From contig JAKZAP010000009.1 of assembly GCA_023053575.1 (NCBI GenBank), forward strand, positions 16,411,869 to 16,475,868: a stretch of 64,000 nucleotides of DNA. The letters are read 5' to 3'. Origin of the DNA: Branchinecta lynchi (lineage: Eukaryota > Arthropoda > Branchiopoda > Anostraca > Branchinectidae). Of this stretch, positions 55,637-64,000 are shown in pieces. Position 1 is the first letter of the stretch. Each line of letters starts with the position of its first letter. Both the position numbers and the translations under genes were made by a program. Below the pieces are notes generated by a model that did not search any database, was not told the DNA's origin, and worked only from the letters and a program-made list of their open reading frames with translations.

Positions 55637-55810
55637 GTAAGTTCATTTGTTAGCCTTTGTTTAGGAAGGAGGGGTAGGTTACATTTTTTCACTTCTTGAA
55701 CTTTGTCAGTTCGGTATTTTGTCAAGGTTCAAGATTGTTTTTATTTACTAATAAATGTATCATTAACATTTTCCGCTGCTGAGAGCAGAGCTCGAGTACA
55801 CCAAAAAGTA

Positions 55811-57310
55811 AACCAAAGGTTTCGATGGGATCCCAAAACTCTAATACTTGATCCAGACAATTGCGAACGAACTACCATACTTGTCCAGAAAAAAAAAAAT
55901 TCAGAGGCGAATTCAGCGCATCTCCTTATCCGTATAAAGAACATCTAATCAACTTCAAGTAAAGCTTCTTCTAAAAAAAAAAAAAATCTGGTTTCAACCG
56001 GATTCCGAACGATCTATATGTCCCGATAAAAAAAAGATTGTCATATACAGATTCAGCGTGTGTTCTTACCCCTAAATCTGTCATCTAATCAACTCCAAAT
56101 AAAATTTTTGATTTCAACAAATTGTCCGGTTTCGGCCTGATTCCGGGCGAACAAGTTGTCCGGATAGAAAATACTTTTCAAATAAGTGTTCAATATGTCT
56201 TCTTAGCCCCTAAATCGAACATCTAATCAACTTCAGATAAAACTTTTATTTTTAAAGGACACGTGAATGAAGAGTACCAATTACCATCCCTATCTGTATG
56301 GCTTCCGTTAACATTGCCTGCAAAAAATCCAATGAAAATACGAAATAGTGTTTCCAAGCTATGATTTTTGCTCCATTTTGCATCTGTCCTTATTTCAGTA
56401 CCTAACAATTTTAGAAACGAACAAATGAATATAATTCACCCTTCTTCTGGAATATTTTTTAACCAGTTAAGCCCAAACGTGTATCTAGAAGAATTCCAAT
56501 ACGATCCGGCCAGCGCTGTACAAGATTTGAATGAATTGCGCTTTTTGTCTTGGAGTCTACATGTGCAAACCTCCAGAAACAAACATCCCTATTTTGAAAA
56601 CGTCACGCTCAGGAGAAGAATGCTCTCCGTGGCCATGTCTATAAACGCATTCTCCATGGTGTGTTCAATTATGGTTTCATTGTTCGGGTGTCCTTTAACA
56701 CACTTTCCGGTTTTGGCCGAATTCCGGGTGAACTTCTTGCCCTGTGAGAAAATAGTTTTCACCATTGTGTTCAGCATGTCTTTCTACCGCTAAATCGAAC
56801 ATCTAATCTACTTCAAATAAAACTTTTACTTTTAAAAGACTTTCCGGTTTTGGGCGGATTCCGGGCTAACTACTTGTCCGGCGAATGGTTCCGGAGGAAT
56901 TGGTTTTCACCATCGTGTTCAGCATGTCTTCTTACCTCTATATCGAATATCTAATCAGCTTCAAGTAAAACTTTTACTTTTAACAAATTTTCCGGGTTTC
57001 GGACGGATTCCGAGCGAACTACTTGTCCGATGACAGAATGTTTTTCTCCATCGTGTTCAGCATGTTGTCTTACCCCATAATCGACTATCAAATCATCTGT
57101 TTAAAATATTTCATTCGCCCCTTGATATAAATGCAGGGCTACCTTACTCTTGACCCAAAGAGTCCTCACACCAAGTTTCATCGAAATATCACATTCCCTT
57201 CGAGAGTTATAGCGCGCACAGACGGACAGACGGACGGACGGGCAGACGGACAACTTTTGCGATGTCATAGCCCATAGGTATCCCTCCACTTACGTTTTGG
57301 GATCCCAGAA
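55811..57310 (-). repeat. Family A element split by a TTAA element
   Basis: The terminus (ACCAAAGGTTTCGATGGG; AACAAG part lost) is at 55811. Minus-strand units run to 57060, then the leader and palindrome TTTTGGGATCCCAG end at 57310. Interrupted at a TTAA by 56256-56694. Rejoining the flanks restores a normal unit (TTTTTAACACACTTTCCGG). Confidence 0.75.
56256..56694 (+). mobile_element. TTAA-flanked element with a coding-like insert
   Basis: Ends AGGACAC and GTGTCCT with TTAA on both sides (56252-56255 and 56695-56698), as for piggyBac-type elements. Inside, from a splice-acceptor-like CTTATTTCAG (56389-56398), an open frame runs to the element end. It encodes NIIHPSSGIFFNQLSPNVYL, LNELRFLSWSLHVQTS, an N-glycosylation-type NVT and a hydrophobic MLSVAMSINAFSMVCSIMVS. 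The composition looks like a real exon of a membrane protein, but the family is not recognised. It may be a captured host exon. Confidence 0.55.
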
Positions 57311-57350
57311 ATTAAAACTAAAAATAACTTCAACATGACGAATCATACCC

Positions 57351-58463
57351 AACAAGACCAAAGGTTTCGATGGGATCCAAAAAATTCAATATTTGATCCA
57401 GACAATTGGGTCTTGTCTTCGCCAGATCCAGTCTTCGCCAGACTCCTTGAACATTTTTACTATTAAAATTCAAAAACAGATTATCATCTGAGAAAAACCA
57501 AGTTCAGATATTGAATCAGCATGTGTGTTTACCCCTATAGGTAAACTCTGTTTTGACGAAAACTTCCTGCCACTTCTGCCAATTTCCCGGTTTCGTCCGA
57601 ATTCCAGAACTACTTGTCCGGCGAAAAAAGAAAGCTCAAAAACGAACTCTGCGTATCTTCTTTCTCCAATATTGAACATCTAATCAACTTCAAACAAAAA
57701 TTCAACGTATAACAAATTTTCCGGCTCCAGCCAGATTCCTGTCGAACTATATGACCGGGTAAAAAATGATTATCATACACGGATTCACCATCTCTTTACC
57801 CCTAAATCGAATATCTAATCAACTACATACAAAACTCTAACTTTTAACAATTTTTGGTTTCGGCCGGATTCCGGGCGAACTACTTGTCTGGGTAGAAAAT
57901 TGTTTTCACATAAGGGTTCAGCATGTCTTCTTATCCCTAAATCTAACATCGAATCAACTCTAAATAAAACTTTTACTTTTAACAAACTGTCCGGCCTTGG
58001 CCGGATTCCGGGCTAAATACTTGTCCGGCGAAAAAACGGTTCTCACCATCGTGTTTAGTATGTCTTCTTACCCCTAAATCGAACATCTAATCAACTTCAA
58101 ATAAAACTTTTACTTTTAACAAACTTTCCGGTTTTGGCCGGATTCCGGGCGAACTACTTTTCTGATGATAAAATGGTTTTCATCATCGTGTTCAAACTGT
58201 CTTCTTACTCCGTAATCGACTATCACATTATCTGTTTAAAAATATTTCATTTGCCCCTTAAGTTAAACCCTCTCCCCCACCCCTAAATGTAAGGGCTACA
58301 TAGCCCATCTACGAACTTGACCTTACTCTTGACCCAAAGAATCCTCATACCAAGTTTCATCAAAATATCTCATTCCCTTCGAGAGTTATATTGCGCACAG
58401 ACGGACGGACGGACAACTTTTGCGATGTCATAGGTATCCTGCCACTTACGTTTTCGGATCCAA
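57351..58463 (-). repeat. Family A element, complete
   Basis: AACAAGACCAAAGGTTTCG at 57351; about seven minus-strand units; leader with GACGGACGGACGGAC; then the mutated palindrome GTTTTCGGATCCAAA at the hairpin end. Lies 40 bp after the preceding copy in the same orientation. Confidence 0.75.
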
Positions 58464-58556
58464 ATAATATCCATCCGCTAAATAATCATACAGCTAACAG
58501 AAAGCTAGGTCAGCAAAGGCTTGCAGGTTTTGGTGACGTGGGCCTGAATCATGTAC

Positions 58557-59578
58557 CTTTTGGGATCCCAAAACGTAAGTGGCGGGATACCTATGACATC
58601 GCAAAAGTTGTCCGTCTGTCCGTCTGTCTGTCCGTCTGTGCGCACTATAACTCTCGAAGGGAATGAGATATTTTGATGAAACTTGGTGTGAGGATTCTTT
58701 GGGTCAACAGTAAGGTCAAGTTCTTAGATGGGCTCTGTAGCCCTACATTTAGGGGTGGGGGAGGGGGTTTAAATTAAGGGGCAAATGAAATATTTTTAAA
58801 CACATAATGTGATAGTCGATTATGGGGTAAGAAGACAAGCTAAACAGGATGGTCAAAACCACTTTTTCATCGGACAAGTAGTTCGCCCGGAATCCGGCGA
58901 AAACCGGAAACTTTGTTAAAAGTATAAGTTTTATTTGAAGTTGATTAGATGTTCGATTTAGGGGTAACAAGACATGCTGAACACGATGGTGAAAGCCATT
59001 TTTCTACCAGACAAGTAGTTAGCCCGGAATCCGGGCAAAACCGGAAAGTCTGTTAAAAGTAAAAGTTTTATTTGAAGTTGATTAGATGTTCGATATAGGG
59101 GTAGAAGGACATGCTGAACACGACGATGAAAAACATTTTTTGGCCGGACAAATAGTTCGTCCGGAATCCGGCCAGAACCGGAAAGTTTGTTAAAAGTAAA
59201 AGTTTTATTTGGAGTTGATTAAATGTTCGATATAGGGGTAAGAAGTCATGCTGATCACTTGTGTGAAAACAGTTTTCTACCCGAGCAAGTAGTTCGCCCG
59301 GAATCCGGCCAAAACCGGAAAAAGTTAAATTAGATATCCGATTTAGGGGTAAGAAGAGATGCTGAATTCGTGTATGAAAATTATTTTTTACCGGGACGTA
59401 TAGTTCGACTGGAATCCGGCCGGAGCCAGAATTTTTTTTATAAGTATAATACACATGCTGAATCCCTATCTGAACTCAGACGATTAGCTATTTGGCCTTA
59501 ATCTGTTTATGAATTTTAATAGTAAAAATGTTCAAGGAGTCTGGTAAAGACAAGACCCAATCGTCTGGATCAAATATT
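58557..59578 (+). repeat. Family A element, right terminus lost
   Basis: Starts TTTTGGGATCCCAAAACG, with leader CCGTCTGTCCGTCTGTCTGT and about six units. Stops at GTCTGGATCAAATATTG. It faces the preceding copy hairpin to hairpin, 93 bp apart. Confidence 0.75.
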
Positions 59579-61028
59579 GCCTCCTAGCCAGGAGGACCCG
59601 GATTGAGTAGGCAAAAGATAAGAGAGACAACACAATTAACTAGTATAAAAATGGCACAGAACGTGCCCATACGGAGTGTAACAAGAAAGGAAAGAAAAAG
59701 AAAAGAAAAAGATCCGACGAAACCAAACGAAACGGCTATACAAACGCACTATAATACGGATGGCACCTGTCTAGGAAGAGTGCAACCACAGTGTGTCATA
59801 AGAAAAACAGACTAAAAATTTTTTCTTTAAATGCCAACGTAGGGACCGCTCCCTTCTTCAGCGCCGACGGAAAATTTCAAGGAAAGGTGCCAAAAAGTGG
59901 ATGAAGATGATCAAACTAAACAGCAGCAAAACAAAGCAGAAAACCAACAAATAACAGAAATTGAAAACCAAAATTGAAAGAATTAAAAGCCACTCATCAA
60001 TACCTGCGAATAACAATTACAAAACTATTCTCGCTTGGTACTAGCGAGTGAAGTCACTATCTGGGGTCTAGGCCACCCTACCCCGGCGAAAAAAGAAACC
60101 GGACATAACCCCCCTGCCAACCGTTGAGACCGCTAGCACTTAAAGATCAATGGGCACATCAAACTACCCCAATCCCACTCTGTAACAACCTAGGAACAAT
60201 GCTTACCCCCTAGCTCAGCAGCTTTTTCAACAGTTTCCTCTCTGTGATATTTTGAAGCGTAATTTTTCGGGCCAGTACGTGCTCAATTTACTAGCTTGGA
60301 CAAAGATAAAAGTGATGGTTCTTATAATACTTCTTTATTTTATGCATAAATTAGCTTGTATAATTCAGATTTGAATAGGTTATTTGTTTATGAATGATTT
60401 GTGTAGCTATGTTATTTTTTATAAGCTTATTGCATATTCTGGTACATTTTATGAAGCAAGCTAATCAAGCTTCACCACACTATTCTACAAAGAAAAACTT
60501 AATAGGCACTTTAAGCCATGGTACTTCTGATGAAACACTAGAACAATCAGGCAATCTGCATCTGCGGCTTGACTTTGGTGACATCTCAAATATATCCTTT
60601 TCCATCAAGCATTGCTGGGAGTTTTTGAATTTTCTGCCACAATATCCCAGCTCCTAAGATTTGGATCGCCGAAATGCCAGAGAAGTAAAGACAAGGGATA
60701 ACAAGAAAACGGCCCATTTTCGGAGCGCCTTCTAAGGGAAGTCGGAAATGTTTATTTGTGAAGCATTTAATACAAAGTAAAGCATTAGAAGTGTCCATTG
60801 TGCTTTAAGTATTTTCTCCTAGACACGCCAGTTAAAAGTAAACGCGTGACGGCTGATCGCTGGTCGCTCGTCTCTGTATATATTTTCAGGGAAAATACTG
60901 CCTTTTTATGAAGACCGTGTCGAGGGCTCTGGTATCCGAGGTGGTTCGGTACTTGCGGGGGGTGGGGGTAGTCTAGTTGAAAGATATTGAGACTAAGCCT
61001 GGTGATTGTTACTGAGAATCTAGTAATT
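59579..61028. other. Intronic stretch without recognised features
   Basis: Starts with a small hairpin (CTCCTAGCCAGGAG). Open frames at 59603-59815 (Lys-rich) and 60394-60657 have no recognised domain. No RNA gene is seen. Confidence 0.45.
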
Positions 61029-61154
61029 AAACTGTGAAGTTTTTCCGAGTAAGGATTAAAGTTAAGAGCAGAATTAGAGATAAGATTGTCTTTTGAGAGA
61101 CAAGATTAATCCCAGTAGCAGATACTGCAAGGTTTTTTTTTTTTTTTCACAGTG
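61029..61154. mobile_element. Short TA-type MITE, CACTGTAAAAA family, near exon 5
   Basis: The left end CTGTGAAGTTTTTCCGAG mirrors the right end AAGG, then T15 and CACAG. The interior GATTAATCCCAGTAGCAGAT matches the arms of 46773-47436. It ends 62 bases before WDR55 exon 5. Confidence 0.5.
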
Positions 61155-61216
61155 TAGATTGTCACTGTGTTTTTGTCGATTTTTGTTTACCTTTTTTTGC
61201 AGTATTTGTCTTCTAG

Positions 61217-61383
61217 TTTGGGATGTCCGAGATAAGTCGTGCAATCCCGTTACAACATGGAAAGAGATGGACGAATCTGTCACATCGATAATCGTCGACG
61301 AAGATAGACGTACGCTTTTGGCCACGTCTGGGGAGGGAACAGTTACGTCGTTTAACTTGAGGCAACGGAAAATGAAACTTCAG
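61217..61383 (+). CDS. WDR55: WDR55 homologue, coding exon 5 (last in window)
   Basis: Acceptor GTATTTGTCTTCTAG|TTTGG; donor CTTCAG|GTAAAC. Encodes LWDVRDKSCNPVTTWKEMDE, SVTSIIVDEDRRTLLATSGE and GTVTSFNLRQRKMKLQ. 'LWDxR' closes blade 3 and 'LLATSGEGTV..FNLRxRK' matches 'LLTASGDGCLGIFNIKRRR' of vertebrate WDR55 blade 4. An earlier AG at 61201 would give a stop, so the start at 61217 is preferred. About 180 residues, including the remaining blades, must lie beyond the window. Confidence 0.92.
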
Positions 61384-61759
61384 GTAAACATATCAATCGA
61401 GTGAATTCCATATTTGATCTCCACTAGCTCTAGTACGTGTATATGCTGCTGACCTTCAACCAAATCAGCTATGCTTTTCATATTAACTTCTTCTAGTTTT
61501 TGGGGAAAACACTGAGCTGGCAAACTTGGCTGAGCCCTCGAGAAATGGCGGACCTTTTGAACGTCTTCGGCGACCTCCTCCAGATGGGAATCATAGATAG
61601 AACAACCGGGTTCGCTCGCATCATTCAAATTTATACTATCTTCGTTTTTTCCAATGTGTTTTTAAGTATTTGTATTTTTTTTTTGTTTTAATCAGTAAAA
61701 ATCTGGCAAATTAGGGGTACTGGTTGGGGAGGGAAAGGACGTTATCAGTTTGATCATAT
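61384..61759. other. Start of WDR55 intron 5
   Basis: A minus-strand frame (61380-61628; CSIYDSHLEEVAEDVQKVRH) has protein-like composition but no recognised domain. It could be a retroelement remnant. Confidence 0.3.
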
Positions 61760-64000
61760 ATAATAATAATAATAATAATATATTGCAAAAAAAAGGCCAC
61801 AAAGCCTCTACAAAGTTCTTTTGAAACATGTAGGGTCGTACATTTGGGAAAGAAACATTCCATCAATTTCTTTCTTGAATTGGCTTATTGATGGGGAGTT
61901 TGCTGTTTCTTCGGGCAGTTGATCCCAATGGGGTGGCACGCGGTTTTTGAAACTCCACCGACCAATATCTTTGCAGAACCTCTCTGCGGTGAGTTTGAGG
62001 CTATGACCGCGTAAGTTGTTGAAGTTGAAGTTGAGGATGTCGTCAGCTTCGACATTTTCGTACATACCGTGGCATAGCTTTTATGTCTCAATGAGGTCTC
62101 CCCTGTGGAAACTGTATGCCAGCGTAGGGAGTTTCAGTCTTTCAAGCCTTTGCTGGTATGGGAGATGTCTCAGTTTAGGCTGGAATTTCGTGAGCCGCCG
62201 CTGAACAGTCTCGAGGGCATCTATTGTATTGTATATCTATCTATTGTAAAAGGGTCTAACTGAGCAGTGCCCATATTCGAGAATGGGCCTTACCAGCGAG
62301 GTGTACAGTGTGGTAAGCATATGCTCGTTCTGAAATTGAAAAGATCTTCGAAGTAAACCGGCTACTTTGTTAGCCTTGGAAATGGTCTGTTCATAGTGGC
62401 TGTGGAAGCTTACTTGGGAGTCGACTATGATACCCAAATCCCTCTCCTCATCGCTGCTGCTTAGGAAGGTCTCTCCAATTTTATAAGATGACGGCCATTT
62501 AGTTCGTCCTAGGGTCATCAGGTGGCTTTTCGTTGCGTTAATTTCCATCAGCCAGACTTTCATCCATTGATTGATTTTATCTAGATCAGCCTGTAGTTGC
62601 AGTGAGTCTTCAGGGGATTCGATTACTCGGTATAGCTTCGTGTCATCAGCATACAGCAGAATAGTAGAATCTATTCCGTCTACAAGGTCATTGATGTACA
62701 GATTGAATAATAAAGGGCCTAGAACAGAGCCTTGAAGAACTCCACTGAGGACATCCGCGTCTGTGTTACTGGTGGTAACCTCGACGACAACTGACTGAGA
62801 TCTTTCGCAGATGAAGCCTTGTATCCAGGAGAGTAAGCTATTTGGGGTATCCAGTGATCCTAGCCCATACTGTCTAAGTTTGTGAAGCAGACGCTTGTGC
62901 GGGACTGTGTCAAAAGCCTTTTTTAAATCCAAATAAATTAGGACAATCTGGTAGCCTTTATCTATTTTGGACCTCCAGTCTTCTACAGCAGTAAGTAATT
63001 GGGATTCAGCACTTCTCCTTTTCAAAAATCCGTACTGTTTTTTCCTGATGATTTTTCTGGGTAGGAGTTGCTCTATTAAGTGGTTCGCGATGGTGGATTC
63101 CATTATCTTACAGGGGATGCATGTGAGACTGATAGGTCGGTAGTTTGAAGGGTCGCTGCGCTTTCCTGCTTTGAATATTGGACTGACAGTTGCTTTCTTC
63201 CACAGAGAGGGCAGTTGCCCCAATTCCAACGACTTTTGAAGATGGCAGTCAGCGGTTCGGCTATGACACCGGCGAGTTCCTTCAGTACTCTCGGATGAAG
63301 CTTATCTGAACCTTGCGATTTGCTCGGATCGAGTTGTTTTAGCTTCTGCAGTACTTCAGTGATGTTTATCTGCGGGTGATCGGTTTCTTCCTCCTGTTTG
63401 TCTTTTATGTCAGGTAAAGGGTCTGAGACGTCAGGCTCCCTTGTAAATACTGATGAAAATTGATCGTTCAGCAGATTAGCTTTCAGCTTCGGGTCGTCAA
63501 CAGAGGTGTTTGTGACAGGATTAATCAGTGATGGGAATGCTGGAGCGCATCTGCGCTTCGCGTTCACGTGATGCCGGAAGTTTTTTGGGTTTTCTTTAAT
63601 GTTGTCAGCGAGGTTCTTCTCTCGTACGTTGGCTTCACGTCTGGTTGATTTTCTTACCCTGTTTCTGAGTCTACGGAAGGCTGCTCCTTTCTCGGGGCTA
63701 TCGCGGTCGGTCGTGTATTCGTTCCACGCTTTTTGTTTTTCTTTGATGAGGTCGACTGTAGCTTTAGGAAGAGCGGCCCTTTTATTGTCAATGTATATCG
63801 GTATGAATTTGGCCTCGGCTGAGAGTATAATTTGCTGGAACTTGGTATACATCTCATCCAGGGAAAAGTCATTATCAAATTCTTGTGGCCAGTTTATCTG
63901 ACTAACTTCGCTGCGCGTCGCTTCGTAATTACCCTTGTAGTAATTTCGCCTTGGCTTCGCACTAGCTGCTGAGATATCTGTGCTTATTGCGAAGGCTATG
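61760..64000 (-). mobile_element. CR1-like LINE, 3' part, antisense to WDR55
   Basis: Starts beyond the right edge and ends in a TAA/TTA microsatellite tail (61760-61781). No second full copy is in the window, but a shorter relative lies at 43541-43995. It sits in WDR55 intron 5. Confidence 0.8.
61808..64000 (-). pseudogene. CR1-like LINE ORF2 (endonuclease linker, RT, C-terminus), broken
   Basis: Reverse transcriptase of a non-LTR retrotransposon. The frame is open from the edge through NKRAALPKATVDLIKEKQKA and LDPSKSQGSDKLHPRVLKE to about 63235, where a 1-base change shifts frame. RT then continues: ELGQLPSLWKKATVSPIFK, NYRPISLTCIPCKIMES, YLDLKKAFDTVPH, GVLQGSVLGPLLFNLYIND and the catalytic LLYADDTKLY. 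Near 62255 a TAG lies in an ATAGATAGATATA run. The C-terminus (ALETVQRRLTKFQPKLRHLP, then a second stop in GDLIET*KLCHG) goes on to RGHSLKLTAERF and WSFKNRVPPHWDQLPEE. Only one shift and two stops suggest a fairly young but dead copy. Confidence 0.88.

Noticed and set aside
61380..61628. Minus-strand frame just after WDR55 exon 5
   Set aside because: Protein-like composition, but no recognised domain and no splice or promoter support.
1..64000. CRISPR arrays, operons, bacterial genes, rRNA genes and intact tRNA genes
   Set aside because: None found. Tandem arrays here have long units without spacers and the DNA is clearly eukaryotic.

Overview
The window is eukaryotic DNA from an animal nuclear genome. 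It shows long introns with GT..AG borders, non-LTR and LTR retrotransposons, many short inverted-repeat (MITE-like) elements and almost no dense coding. The species cannot be read from the sequence. The retrotransposon content, including a Gmr1-type Ty3/Gypsy element, a group first described in deuterostomes, fits an invertebrate or basal chordate. That placement is inference.

One host gene spans most of the window on the + strand: a WDR55 homologue (WD40 protein of the nucleolus, ribosome biogenesis). Five coding exons can be joined in phase: 19268-19724, 41035-41239, 45144-45329, 55563-55636 and 61217-61383. They give about 363 residues. The gene runs off the right edge. Its introns (about 21.3, 3.9, 10.2 and 5.6 kb) are packed with mobile DNA. 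A second likely host gene, an intronless seven-helix receptor-like ORF, lies antisense inside intron 1 (33938-34870).

Left of WDR55 (1-19 kb) there is an intact Gag-Pol ORF of a Ty3/Gypsy element with the unusual order protease-integrase-RT-RNase H (1065-5996). It is followed by a polypurine tract and a 431-bp 3' LTR (6139-6569), but no 5' LTR was found. The LTR end lies inside a fragment of the inverted-repeat terminus of a foldback element. A complete 7-kb copy of that foldback element sits at 47827-54831.

Two related repeat families dominate. Family A starts with the palindrome TTTTGGGATCCCAAAA and ends ..GGTCTTGTT. Family B starts with a GGCACTTG/CAAGTGCC hairpin and ends ..GCTCTTGTT. 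Both share a GTCCGTCCGTC-rich leader followed by a variable number of long tandem units (about 120 bp in A, about 280-420 bp in B). Three family A copies are joined head to tail at about 29.2-31.9 kb. The architecture resembles Helentron-type rolling-circle non-autonomous elements (inference).

Other mobile DNA includes CR1-like LINE pieces (the largest antisense at 61760-64000), MITEs with TA, TTAA, 8-bp or 9-bp target duplications, and five copies of a hammerhead-ribozyme-like module of the kind found in Penelope-like elements. Several insertions are nested, so relative ages can be read. Some lie within tens of bases of WDR55 exons and may supply splice signals. Family labels A, B, C and so on are mine, for this window only.
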